A DNA stretch of 64,000 nt, taken from the NCBI GenBank assembly GCA_022452035.1, contig JAKURV010000007.1:24168-88167 (forward strand), read 5' to 3'. Positions within the stretch are counted from its first letter, which is position 1. Every line of letters begins with the position of its first letter. The notes beneath the pieces were generated by a model. It had not been told where the DNA came from and did no database searches. It worked only from the letters and a program-made list of their open reading frames with translations. The position numbers and the translations under genes were made by a program. Shown here one piece after another: positions 17,466 to 26,042 of this stretch. The DNA is from Acidimicrobiales bacterium (GTDB lineage: Bacteria; Actinomycetota; Acidimicrobiia; Acidimicrobiales; MedAcidi-G1).

Positions 17466-19118
17466 ATGACGGACATCACCAAGGTTCCACGAACAGGGGC
17501 TGCTCGACGCCGGGCGGGCGTCGGGCGGCCCCCGAAACCACTTCTGGGGACGGCGATCCTCATTGCCGCCTTGTTCGCCCTTCCCGGCGGGTATGTGGCT
17601 TGGCGAGCGGCCGGCGGTTCGGAATCTCCGCTGGCTCTCCTCGGATCCCGCCAGACCCTTGATCCCCTCTGGCGGACCGTTCAACTGGCCGCTCTCGTCT
17701 CTGTCTCAACCGCTCTACTGGGCACCGGGCTGGCCTGGCTAACCACCCGGACGGACCTGCCGTTGCGCCGCCTCTGGCGAGTCGTCGTCCCCCTGCCGCT
17801 CGTTTACCCCAGCTTCGTAGGTGCCGCGGCATTTATCTCCGGTCTTACTCCCGGCGGCGTGGTCCATGACTTGGCTGGAGTATTCGGCATTGAGCTAACT
17901 ATTCGCCTCCACGGCCTGGTTGGGTCGTGGCTGGTCCTCACCCTCTTTACCTACCCCTACGTGTACCTTCCGGTGGCGGCCCGGCTGACCACCCTCTCCA
18001 CCGCCTTCGAAGAGAACGCCCGCCTACTTGGCGACGGACCCCGCCGGGTATTTCTCCGCGTCGTCCTCCCTCAGGTGGGGCCATCAATTGCCGCCGGCTC
18101 GCTACTGGTGTTTCTCTACACCCTCAGCGATTTCGGCGCTGTACACCTCATGCGGTTCGAGACTCTCACCCAGACCATCTTCCGCACCCGCCTCTTCGAC
18201 CGGGACAGGTCGTTCGCTCTGGCCCTGCTCCTCTTGGTCCTGGCCCTTCTGGTCGTGGCCGCCGAGCGCACGGTGGCCCGTTCCGGAACCCGCAGGGGTG
18301 CTCGGGTCAGTGCTATCGGCGACCGCCAGTCTCTCGTCGTTCCCCTGGGCCGGTGGAAAGCGGCCTGCACCGCGGCCACGGCCGTCGTCGTTGGACTGGC
18401 CTTGGTGGCTCCCGCCGTGTCGCTAGCCGACTGGGGCCTCTTCGGATGGTTCAGATCCCGTCGCGGCGCCGCCGGGCTCCGACTGGACTGGGACGACGTG
18501 GTAGCGCCGACGTGGAACACCATCTGGGTGAGCACGGTGACGGCCGTGGTGGCCGTGGCCGTAGTCCTTCCCGTGGCGTACCTCCTAGCTCGCCACCGCT
18601 CCCGTGTGGGTGGCGTGGTCAACGCCGTGGTGGTAGCAGGTTTCGCCATCCCAGGCCTGGTGGTCGCCCTGTCCATGGTCTTTTGGACTCTGCACGCTTC
18701 GCCATTCGAGTTCCTAATCGGCTCGATGCCCGTGCTGGTATTCGCCTACGTGGTGCACTTCGGGGCCCAGGCCGTCCGGACGACCCAGGTGGCCGTCGAA
18801 GCCGTCCCCCTCCGCATGGAGGACGCGGCCCGCCTACTGGGTGCTGGCCGACTACGCCGGCTAGCCACCGTCGAACTTCCGCTCATGGCACCCGGCCTGG
18901 CCGCCGGCGCTGGATTGGTCATGCTGTCCACCATGAAGGAGTTACCGGCCACGCTGCTGGCCTCACCGATCGGCTTTCGGACTCTGGCCACCCAGATCTG
19001 GAACACCTACGAGGCGCTGTTTCTCCCCGAGATGGCCGTCTTGGCACTGGTCCTGCTGGCCATCAGCGCCACCATGACTTGGTTGCTCGTCATACGCCGA
19101 AGCGAGCACCTGCGTTAA
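17466..19118 (+). CDS. fbpB: Ferric iron ABC transporter permease (FbpB-like, two-domain)
   Basis: 550 residues with about twelve membrane segments in two fused permease halves, the usual arrangement of FbpB/ThiP-like proteins. Each half carries an EAA loop: ENARLLGDGPRRVFLRVVLP near residue 180 and EDAARLLGAGRLRRLATVELP near residue 455 (quoted in part), which contact the ATPase. ATG at 17466. It completes an import operon ordered ATPase, binding protein, permease, with a DtxR regulator gene convergent 22 bases after its stop. Confidence 0.9.
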   Translation: MTDITKVPRTGAARRRAGVGRPPKPLLGTAILIAALFALPGGYVAWRAAGGSESPLALLGSRQTLDPLWRTVQLAALVSVSTALLGTGLAWLTTRTDLPLRRLWRVVVPLPLVYPSFVGAAAFISGLTPGGVVHDLAGVFGIELTIRLHGLVGSWLVLTLFTYPYVYLPVAARLTTLSTAFEENARLLGDGPRRVFLRVVLPQVGPSIAAGSLLVFLYTLSDFGAVHLMRFETLTQTIFRTRLFDRDRSFALALLLLVLALLVVAAERTVARSGTRRGARVSAIGDRQSLVVPLGRWKAACTAATAVVVGLALVAPAVSLADWGLFGWFRSRRGAAGLRLDWDDVVAPTWNTIWVSTVTAVVAVAVVLPVAYLLARHRSRVGGVVNAVVVAGFAIPGLVVALSMVFWTLHASPFEFLIGSMPVLVFAYVVHFGAQAVRTTQVAVEAVPLRMEDAARLLGAGRLRRLATVELPLMAPGLAAGAGLVMLSTMKELPATLLASPIGFRTLATQIWNTYEALFLPEMAVLALVLLAISATMTWLLVIRRSEHLR

Positions 19119-19140
19119 GACCGCCCGACCGGACGGGGCG

Positions 19141-19806
19141 TCAACGTGTTGTGACCAGGATGCGGTCGGCGGCGAAGGACCCGACGTCCACTCGTCGGCC
19201 AGCGATCTCCACGGTGATCGTTCCCTCATCAGCCGACCTCACCCGACCCATCTCACCGGGCATCAGGCTGGAGTCCTCCAAGAACTGCAGCAGACCGTCG
19301 GCGAACTCCAACTCTTCGGGAATGCGGTTCACCGTAAAGGACTCACCCACGGCGACATCGGCTAGGTGGCGGGTGTCAGGCTCCCGGTAGGAACTTCCGG
19401 GGATGGGATTTCCATGGGGGCAGGTCGTCGGACTCCCTAGAAGGCGGTTCAGGGCGTCCTCTACGGACGGAGAGATGACGTGCTCCCACTTGCCGGCCTC
19501 ATGGTGGGCTTCGGTCCACGTCAGGCCCAGGACATCGGTTAGGAACCGCTCGGCCAGGCGGTGCCGACGGACCACCGAGGAAGCCAGGTCCCGACCATCA
19601 GCGGTCAGCGAAATCCCCTCCGCGTCGCTGGTGACTAGGCCTTCCTTCTCCATGCGCTTGATCATCTCGGAGACGGCCGGACGGCTGACCTCGAGCCGTT
19701 CGGCGATCCGAGCCTGGATCACTTCTAGATCATCCTCGGCGAGTTCGAAGATCGTCTCGCAGTACTCCTCGAAGGCCGGGTGGTATTCGGGCGCCTGGTA
19801 TGGCAT
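19141..19806 (-). CDS. DtxR/MntR-family metal-dependent regulator
   Basis: 221 residues: winged HTH (IQARIAERLEVSRPAVSEMI, residues 30-49), dimerisation/metal region, and C-terminal SH3-like FeoA domain (MPGEMGRVRSADEG). Ancillary ligands equivalent to DtxR His79, Glu83 and His98 are kept (His82, Glu86, His101), as are Glu105/His106 (Glu108, His109). However the position of Cys102 is Gly105, and Met10 is replaced by Glu14 with Glu17 following, resembling Asp8/Glu11 of MntR. So iron versus manganese sensing is open. Location after FbpCAB suggests control of iron uptake. ATG at 19806. Confidence 0.88.
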   Translation of the reverse strand: MPYQAPEYHPAFEEYCETIFELAEDDLEVIQARIAERLEVSRPAVSEMIKRMEKEGLVTSDAEGISLTADGRDLASSVVRRHRLAERFLTDVLGLTWTEAHHEAGKWEHVISPSVEDALNRLLGSPTTCPHGNPIPGSSYREPDTRHLADVAVGESFTVNRIPEELEFADGLLQFLEDSSLMPGEMGRVRSADEGTITVEIAGRRVDVGSFAADRILVTTR

Positions 19807-19889
19807 GCCGACGATTGTAGGCGTCAGTCTTCGATGGCGGCTGGGCGACCCGGTGAGACAGGTCGTCACGGACGGGCGATGATTGGACC

Positions 19890-21368
19890 ATGTCCCTCGA
19901 CCCCCGGGCCCCGGTGATCGTGGGTGTTGCCCAGGTCACCGACCGGGTAAGTGACCCAGCGGTCGCCCGGACCCCTATCGAGTTAATGGTCGACGCCCTG
20001 CGTAGCGCGGCAGTCGACGCAGGCAGCCCCGGCTGCATCGCCGGCCTCGAAGTAGTCGGCGTGGTCGGTGGCATCTGGAGTTATACCGACCCTGGACGAC
20101 AAGTAGCCGACCAGGCTGGCGCCAGCATTGCCTCTACCCTGCTCACCGGGCTGTCCGGGACCTCGCCCCAGTGTCTGCTGGACCACCTGGCCACCCAGAT
20201 CGCCGGCGGAGGCATAGAGGCAGCGGCCATGGTCGGCGGCGAGTCCTATCGGTCGCGCCGACGGGCCCGTCGGATGGGCGTGGACTTCCGCCGGGACGTA
20301 GACGAATCTCTGCCGCCGGCCGAGAAGTATGCGGGCATGCTGCCAATGGCCACCGACCATGAAGTGAGCCGGGGCGTTGTGGCCCCCGGGGTTTTCTACC
20401 CCGTTGTCGAGACGGCGATCCGATACTCCCGGCGCGAATCAGTGTCTGAACACAGACAAAGGGTCGGCGAGTTGTGGTCCCGCTTCAACGCCGTAGCCGT
20501 GGAAAACCCCCATGCTGCGGTCCGCACGCCGATGACCCCTGACGAGATCACCACACCAATCGATGGCAATCGCATGGTCGCCACCCCGTACACCCGAGCC
20601 ATGATGGCCAACAACAGCGTGGATCAGGCCTCAGCAGTCTTGATCCTGTCGGTTGCCCGGGCCGAAGCTCTGGGAATTCCCCGGGACCGCTGGATTTTCC
20701 CTCAGGTGGGAACACGTGCGGAGGACCCGCCGTCGCCCAGTATGCGTTGGGACCTGCATCGGTCCCCAGGTGCCAGGGTCGCTGGCCACCGGGCCCTTGC
20801 CCTTGCAGACCTAGGAGTCGACGACGTCGACCACCTGGATCTCTACGCGTGTTTCCCGGCGTCAGTACAGGTGTGCTCGACCGAGTTGGGTATCGACCTT
20901 GACGGAGATCGGCCCCTAACCGTGACCGGTGGACTGACCTTTGCTGGTGGCCCCCACTCCAACTCGGTGGGCCAGAGCCTTGCTGCCATGGTGGAGAGGC
21001 TGAGAGAACTGCCCGGGATGGGATTGATCTACGCCAACGGCGGGTATTTCGGCAAGCATGCTTTCGGCGTATACGGCTCGGAGCCCCCGATAGCCGGGTA
21101 CCGGAGCGAGGACCTCCAATCCGAGGTGGAGGAACTTCCAGTCCGGGTGCCGGATCCAGCCTTCACAGGCAAGGGAACCATCGACGGCTACACGGTTATC
21201 TATGACCGAAATGGCCGGCCGGAGCGTGCCCTGGTAGCCCTCCTAACCGACGAGGGGGCCCGGGTGTGGGGTGGAAGCACCGAGCGTGCCAGCCTCGTAG
21301 CGATGGTCGACGAGGAGCACGTCGGCCAAACAGCTGAAATAGACCCCGACGGACTAGTGGCCTTCTGA
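19890..21368 (+). CDS. Thiolase-superfamily protein (acetyl-CoA acetyltransferase-like)
   Basis: 492 residues. The thiolase fold is recognisable from the N-terminal VIVGVAQVTDR, and from DHLDLYACFPASVQ, GGLTFAGGPHSNSVGQSLAAM and NGGYFGKHAFGVYGSEPP near residues 310-405, with the His-containing motifs of SCP-x type thiolases. The C-terminal ~90 residues form an OB-like domain (GTIDGYTVIYDRNGRPERAL). The usual C-terminal catalytic Cys loop (C-x-G-G-G) is replaced by NGGYFGKHA, as in many actinobacterial paralogues, so activity may be non-thiolytic. A nitronate monooxygenase gene follows after 13 bases. Confidence 0.8.
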   Translation: MSLDPRAPVIVGVAQVTDRVSDPAVARTPIELMVDALRSAAVDAGSPGCIAGLEVVGVVGGIWSYTDPGRQVADQAGASIASTLLTGLSGTSPQCLLDHLATQIAGGGIEAAAMVGGESYRSRRRARRMGVDFRRDVDESLPPAEKYAGMLPMATDHEVSRGVVAPGVFYPVVETAIRYSRRESVSEHRQRVGELWSRFNAVAVENPHAAVRTPMTPDEITTPIDGNRMVATPYTRAMMANNSVDQASAVLILSVARAEALGIPRDRWIFPQVGTRAEDPPSPSMRWDLHRSPGARVAGHRALALADLGVDDVDHLDLYACFPASVQVCSTELGIDLDGDRPLTVTGGLTFAGGPHSNSVGQSLAAMVERLRELPGMGLIYANGGYFGKHAFGVYGSEPPIAGYRSEDLQSEVEELPVRVPDPAFTGKGTIDGYTVIYDRNGRPERALVALLTDEGARVWGGSTERASLVAMVDEEHVGQTAEIDPDGLVAF

Positions 21369-21381
21369 ACCGAGGAGCCCC

Positions 21382-22512
21382 ATGCAGACACCGATCACCG
21401 AAATGTTCGGGATCGAGTTCCCGATCCTCGCCTTCACCCACTGTCGTGATGTGGTGGCAGCTGTATCAAAGGCCGGCGGACTTGGGGTGCTGGGTGCCGT
21501 CGGCCACAGCGACAGCGGGCTGGAGACCGACCTGGCTTGGATCGAGGCCGAGATCGGTGACCGCCCCTACGGCGTGGATCTCATCGTGCCAGCACGGTAC
21601 GCAGGCTCTGAGGAGGGAGGACTGGACGTCGCCGACCTGGTGGCCGCCATCCCGGGTGCTCACCAAGAGTTCCTCGACGACCTGATGGAGCGCTACCAGG
21701 TCCCCGAGGACCCCGACGCGGCGGGCTGGGCCATACGTCCGGGAGAGGCCCCATTCTCGGCCAACCGGGCAAGCCAACAACTCGACATCGCCCTGGCTCA
21801 CCGACCCTCGCTGGTTGCCAATGCCCTCGGACCTCCGCCTTCTGAAATGGTCCAGCGCTGCCGGGAGGCAGGGGTGAAGGTGGCAGCTCTGGCCGGTACC
21901 CGGGTACACGCCGAACGTCATGTGGCGGCGGGTGCTGACGTCATCATCGCCCAGGGCACGGAGGGTGGAGGCCATACCGGTCAGATCGGGTCCATGGTTC
22001 TGCTCCCCGAGGTAGTCGACGCCGTGGCCCCAGTACCGGTCCTTGGAGCAGGCGGCATTGGACGGGGTCGCCAAATGGCAGCCGCCATGGCCCTTGGCGC
22101 GTCCGGCGTCTGGTGCGGATCCGTGTGGCTAACCACAGAAGAGGCAGAGACCCACCCGGTGGTCAAATCCAAGATGCTTGCTGCCAGTTCGGGAGACACC
22201 CTGCGCTCCCGGTCGATTACCGGTAAACCGGCCCGCATGTTGCGCACGGCATGGACCGACGAGTGGGACCGGGCCGAGACTCCCGAGCCGCTAGGAATGC
22301 CACTGCAGCCCATGCTGACCAGCGCCGTGATGGAACGCATCAACCGGGCGGCCCACCGCGAGGGTTCGGGAGCGGAGGAATTGGCCACCTACTTCGTGGG
22401 CCAGGTGGTTGGGACCATGAACCGGACCCGGGGCGCCGGACAGGTCGTTCTGGACATGGTGGAGGAGTTCATCGACGCCGCCGAGGCGGTAGCCACCCAA
22501 CTCGAGATCTGA
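21382..22512 (+). CDS. Nitronate monooxygenase / 2-nitropropane dioxygenase family
   Basis: 376 residues of an FMN TIM barrel. Landmarks are the N-terminal MFGIEFPILAF, GGLGVLGAVGHS, the FMN-phosphate region AQGTEGGGHTGQIGSMVLLP near residue 195 and AGGIGRGRQMAAAMALGASGV near residue 222 (quoted in part). The His in GGHTG matches the catalytic-base position of nitronate monooxygenases. Members oxidise alkyl nitronates or act on enoyl-CoA-like substrates. GAGGAG precedes the ATG at 21382. It is paired with the thiolase-like gene, which hints at a lipid-related job rather than detoxification. Confidence 0.85.
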   Translation: MQTPITEMFGIEFPILAFTHCRDVVAAVSKAGGLGVLGAVGHSDSGLETDLAWIEAEIGDRPYGVDLIVPARYAGSEEGGLDVADLVAAIPGAHQEFLDDLMERYQVPEDPDAAGWAIRPGEAPFSANRASQQLDIALAHRPSLVANALGPPPSEMVQRCREAGVKVAALAGTRVHAERHVAAGADVIIAQGTEGGGHTGQIGSMVLLPEVVDAVAPVPVLGAGGIGRGRQMAAAMALGASGVWCGSVWLTTEEAETHPVVKSKMLAASSGDTLRSRSITGKPARMLRTAWTDEWDRAETPEPLGMPLQPMLTSAVMERINRAAHREGSGAEELATYFVGQVVGTMNRTRGAGQVVLDMVEEFIDAAEAVATQLEI

Positions 22513-22527
22513 CCGGCACTCCTAACC

Positions 22528-22546
22528 GACAGGTTCGATGCCTGTC
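22528..22546. terminator. Hairpin between convergent genes
   Basis: GACAGG (22528-22533) and CCTGTC (22541-22546) form a 6-bp stem with loop TTCGATG between the nitronate monooxygenase stop and the convergent SDR stop. No U tract follows, so termination activity is a guess from position. Confidence 0.4.
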
Positions 22547-22549
22547 TGT

Positions 22550-23311
22550 CTAGGAAAGGCTGACCAATTGTCCGCCGTCCACCAACACGGCGTGGCCGGT
22601 CATCCAACTCGAGGCATCTGAGGCAAGGAAGAGCACCGTTCGAGCGATGTCCTCCGGCTCGCCTAGCCGCTTCAACGGTAGGACCTCGGCGATGGCATCG
22701 CCCCGTCCGTCTTCCCACAGCGCACGGGCAAAGTCGGTGCGGACCAGGCCCGGGCACACGGCGTTGACCCGAACCGCTGGGCCCACCTCGGCCGCCAGTT
22801 GCTCGGTCAGGTGGATGAGGGCCCGCTTGGTCAGGTCGTAGACGCCCAGGATGGCGTTGGTGCCGAAGGCGCCAACCGATGAGACGTTGACCACGGCCCC
22901 GCCGTGCTCCTTCATCCAGAGGTTCCAGACGGCCTGAGTCCACACCAACGGAGTGGTCAGGTTGGTGGCGAAGGTCTTCTCCCACCTGGGTACGTCGATG
23001 TCGATGACTGGCCCGGCATATGGGTTAGTCGCCGCGTTATTGATCAGTACATCGACGGCCCCAAACGCCTCCATGGTGCCGTCCAGCACCCGTTGCATGT
23101 CCTCGAATTTTCCCACGTGGCCGGCCACCCAGGCCAGGTCGCCACCCGTCGAGGCCCGGAGGTCCTCGACCGTGGCCGCACAGGTCTCCTCGTTGCGGCT
23201 GGTGATCATCACCTTCGCCCCGGCCTCCGCCATGGCCGCAGCAATGCCGCGACCGATTCCTCGCGAGCCGCCGGTGACGATGGCGACTTTGCCGTCCAGT
23301 CGGATGTCCAT
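22550..23311 (-). CDS. Short-chain dehydrogenase/reductase (FabG-like)
   Basis: 253 residues, ordinary SDR length. TGGSRGIG near residue 13, NNAATNPY near residue 88, Ser in VNVSSVGAFG and Y-x3-K in VYDLTKRA near residue 155 are all present. The C-terminal ASSWMTGHAVLVDGGQLV is the typical SDR ending. The ATG at 23311 starts MDIRLDGKVAIVTGG; longer in-frame extensions lie in spacer. It follows an acyl-CoA ligase by 61 bases on the same strand, so a role on acyl-CoA or fatty-acid-derived substrates is plausible. Confidence 0.88.
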   Translation of the reverse strand: MDIRLDGKVAIVTGGSRGIGRGIAAAMAEAGAKVMITSRNEETCAATVEDLRASTGGDLAWVAGHVGKFEDMQRVLDGTMEAFGAVDVLINNAATNPYAGPVIDIDVPRWEKTFATNLTTPLVWTQAVWNLWMKEHGGAVVNVSSVGAFGTNAILGVYDLTKRALIHLTEQLAAEVGPAVRVNAVCPGLVRTDFARALWEDGRGDAIAEVLPLKRLGEPEDIARTVLFLASDASSWMTGHAVLVDGGQLVSLS

Positions 23312-23372
23312 GGCCGGCGACCCTAGGGCCGGGGTCCGGCCCGTCCCGAAGTGGGCGCCGTACCCGACACGG

Positions 23373-24929
23373 TCAGGAAACCCGGCGTTCGTGGCCCTCC
23401 CAGTAGGGCTCGCGCAGTTCACGCTTGAGGATCTTGCCCGACGGGTTCCTGGGGATGGCCTCGACGAAGTCCACCGTCTTCGGGCACTTGAAGCCGGCCA
23501 AGTGCTCCCGAGCGTGGACCAGGATCTCGTCGGCCGTTACCCCGGAGTCGGCTACCGGGATGACCAGGGCCTTGCCCACCTCTCCCCACTTCTCGTCTGG
23601 CACGCCAATTACCGCCACATCGGCGATCCCCTCATGCGACATCAGGGCGTTCTCCACCTCAGCTGGGTACACGTTCTCCCCACCCGAGATGATCATGTCC
23701 TTCACCCGGTCGTGGATGTAGAGGTAACCGTCCTCCATATAGGCGAGATCCCCACTCCGAAGCCAACCGTCGCCCGGCAGGGCCTTGGCCGTCTCCTCGG
23801 GCATGTTCCAATAACCCTTCATGATCCCGCCGTGACGCATCCAGACCTCGCCCACCGCGCCGTCAGCCACTTCCTCACCGGTTTCCGGTTCGACAATCTT
23901 CATCTCCATGCCCCGGATGGGCTTGCCGGCCGACCGCAGCAGCTTCGGGTCGGCGTCGCCCCCGTGGTCCTCGGGCGGCAGCGTGGTGCCTCCACCGGTG
24001 GTCTCTGTCATCCCGTACACCTGGAAGTAGTTACATCCGAACTGCTCCATCGATTTCACCAGGACGTCCTCAGTGATGGGCGAGGCTCCGTAGGCGATGT
24101 ACTGCATCGATGACAGGTCGACGCCCTCGCTGGGCACCATCAGGAAAAACTGGAGGATGGCGGGCACGAAGATGGCGTGCGTGGTCGCCTCCGCTTCCAC
24201 GATCTGCAGTCCAGCCACCGGATCGAACTCCCGCATCATGATCGTGGTGGCCCCGTTAGCCATGCCGAACTGCGCCCAGCCGCTACCAGCAATGTGGAAC
24301 AGCGGCATGACACAGAGGTTGCGGGAATTCTCGTCCATGTCCCAGTCCACCGTGTCGAACAGGGCCTGGAAGTTGGCGTTAGTGATCTGGGCTCCCTTAG
24401 GCAGGCCGGTAGTGCCTGAGGTGTAGAGCTGTGAGCAGACATCATCGTCAGCCACTGGCAACCTCTCGCAATCCGATCCGTGGGCATCTCGCCACTCGTC
24501 GTACGAGACGTGGTCCCCTGCCGAACCGATGACCACGATCCGCTGGACGTGGGTCAGGTCGGCCTCAAAGGTCGCCAACTGCTCAGCGAACTCCTCGTGG
24601 ATTACCAGGACCTTCGCCTGCGAGTCGTTGACGATGTAAGCCATCTCCGGTGGAGCTAGGCGCCAGTTCACGGCAACGGTCACTGCGTTCAGGTAGGCCG
24701 CGCCGAACGCCAACTCGAAATACTCGATCGAGTTCTTGTCAATGAAGGCCACCCGGTCCTGAGAGACGACGCCGTCGGCGGCCAGGGCGTTGGCCGTCTG
24801 GCCGGCCCGAGCCTGGATGTCGTTCCACGACAGGCGGTCATCGCCGAGGACAATCATGTCCCGGTCCCCGAGGGCCGCTGCCCCGAGGTCAATGACGTCG
24901 GCAAAATTCTTTACAAGGGAGAGGTCCAT
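23373..24929 (-). CDS. AMP-dependent acyl-CoA synthetase/ligase (FadD-like)
   Basis: 518 residues. Adenylation motifs: A3 YTSGTTGLPKGAQ near residue 170, A5 YGMTETTGGGTTLPP near residue 310, A7/A8 WLRSGDLAYMEDGYLYIHDR and IISGGENVYPAEVE near 400-430, and A10 RNPSGKILKRELR with the catalytic Lys near residue 500. It activates a carboxylic acid to acyl-AMP and then acyl-CoA. The ATG at 24929 has AGGGAGAGG upstream. Chain-length specificity cannot be read; family neighbours are medium/long-chain or terpenoid acid ligases. Grouped with SDR downstream and a small monooxygenase upstream. Confidence 0.9.
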   Translation of the reverse strand: MDLSLVKNFADVIDLGAAALGDRDMIVLGDDRLSWNDIQARAGQTANALAADGVVSQDRVAFIDKNSIEYFELAFGAAYLNAVTVAVNWRLAPPEMAYIVNDSQAKVLVIHEEFAEQLATFEADLTHVQRIVVIGSAGDHVSYDEWRDAHGSDCERLPVADDDVCSQLYTSGTTGLPKGAQITNANFQALFDTVDWDMDENSRNLCVMPLFHIAGSGWAQFGMANGATTIMMREFDPVAGLQIVEAEATTHAIFVPAILQFFLMVPSEGVDLSSMQYIAYGASPITEDVLVKSMEQFGCNYFQVYGMTETTGGGTTLPPEDHGGDADPKLLRSAGKPIRGMEMKIVEPETGEEVADGAVGEVWMRHGGIMKGYWNMPEETAKALPGDGWLRSGDLAYMEDGYLYIHDRVKDMIISGGENVYPAEVENALMSHEGIADVAVIGVPDEKWGEVGKALVIPVADSGVTADEILVHAREHLAGFKCPKTVDFVEAIPRNPSGKILKRELREPYWEGHERRVS

Positions 24930-25017
24930 GGCAACGAAATCTATCCCGGACCCCGGTCGGTGGTCACCCCCAAGTGGTCAGAACCCAGGTTGTTCAGTAG
25001 CCGCGCGACGCCGTGGC

Positions 25018-25320
25018 TTAGAGCAGCTTGGTGACCGAGGCGACCTCGTAGCGGTCTATCGACACGCCGGAGACACCGCAGTCCCCAAGTGACTTCTGGA
25101 AGGTCCGACTGTGGGAAGCAGCCATGTGGGCTCCGAGGTGCTCTTCGTTTTCCCACCGCTCGAAGAGCCTCAACAAGCCTGGGATGAGCGGATCGGCAGC
25201 CATCACGTAGTCGAGACACCCCTCCTCGACCCGAGTGGCCTCCATCAGCGTGGTCGCCGATGCCAGCATCTGTTCTGCCTTGTCGGGGTCGAACGCAATG
25301 GTGCCAGCGATGACGATCAT
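25018..25320 (-). CDS. Antibiotic biosynthesis monooxygenase (ABM) domain protein
   Basis: 100 residues, a single ABM/dimeric alpha-beta barrel domain. The N-terminal IVIAGTIAFDP strand, the acidic-helix segment VEEGCLDYVMAAD and FERWENEEHLGAHMAASHSR are typical of YgiN/LsrG-like proteins, which oxidise quinols or handle small signalling molecules without a cofactor. GGAGGT lies seven bases before the ATG at 25320. It precedes the acyl-CoA ligase by 88 bases on the same strand; its exact reaction is unknown. Confidence 0.85.
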   Translation of the reverse strand: MIVIAGTIAFDPDKAEQMLASATTLMEATRVEEGCLDYVMAADPLIPGLLRLFERWENEEHLGAHMAASHSRTFQKSLGDCGVSGVSIDRYEVASVTKLL

Positions 25321-25409
25321 GGAGACCTCCGTAGGTCCGTGGTGTCGACAGGGAGCGTACTGTCGGCCTCTCCGACCGACGGAAGCGGAGACGGCGTGGA
25401 ACCAAAGAC

Positions 25410-26042
25410 ATGGGCGAGCACCTGACCACCGGCCACGACGGCATCGTCCGGTGCTGGTGGCCCGGAGACCGGGCCGACTACCTCGCCTACCACGACCAGG
25501 AGTGGGGTCGACCGGTGGTTGACGATGTCCGCTTGTTCGAAAAGGCCTGCCTTGAGGGATTTCAGGCCGGCTTGTCGTGGTTGACCATCCTGCGCAAGAG
25601 GGAGAACTTCCGGGCTGCTTTCGCCGGCTTCGACCCGACCCTTGTAGCCCAGTTCAACGATCAGGACGTGGAGCGATGCCTGGCCGACGCTGGAATCGTG
25701 CGTCACCGGGGCAAGGTCGAATCCACTATCAACAACGCTGCCCGTGCCCTGGAGGTGATTACCGAGTTCGGCTCGCTGGCCGCCTACCTGTGGGGCTTCG
25801 AACCCGACGGGCCGACCCGGACCAACGAGGGTCACGTCCCGACCACTACGCCCGCCGCGGCCGCCCTTAGCCGGGACCTCAAACGGCGGGGCTGGACGTT
25901 CATCGGACCGACTACCGCGTACGCGTTGATGCAGGCCATGGGCATGGTCAACGACCACCTAGAGGGTTGTGCCCTACACGCCGTGGTCGAAGGCGAGCGG
26001 GCCGACCTAATTCGGCCAGTGGTTGCCGGGGGCCCAAGGTGA
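25410..26042 (+). CDS. tag: DNA-3-methyladenine glycosylase I
   Basis: 210 residues, slightly longer than E. coli Tag. It excises 3-methyladenine in base-excision repair. The structural zinc ligands are all present: Cys in VRCWWPG, His in YHDQEWGRPV, and the C-terminal His and Cys in NDHLEGC. FEKACLEGFQAGLSWLTILR and the FAGFDP segment are the HhH-like core with the base-recognition residues. The ATG at 25410 is 89 bases from the divergent small monooxygenase. Its stop overlaps the next gene by GTGA. Confidence 0.93.
   Translation: MGEHLTTGHDGIVRCWWPGDRADYLAYHDQEWGRPVVDDVRLFEKACLEGFQAGLSWLTILRKRENFRAAFAGFDPTLVAQFNDQDVERCLADAGIVRHRGKVESTINNAARALEVITEFGSLAAYLWGFEPDGPTRTNEGHVPTTTPAAAALSRDLKRRGWTFIGPTTAYALMQAMGMVNDHLEGCALHAVVEGERADLIRPVVAGGPR

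Noticed and set aside
17927..19390. Long plus-strand open frame over the iron permease and DtxR genes
   Set aside because: Composition is Arg/Pro/Ser-rich, it crosses two real genes on opposite strands and has no recognisable domain.
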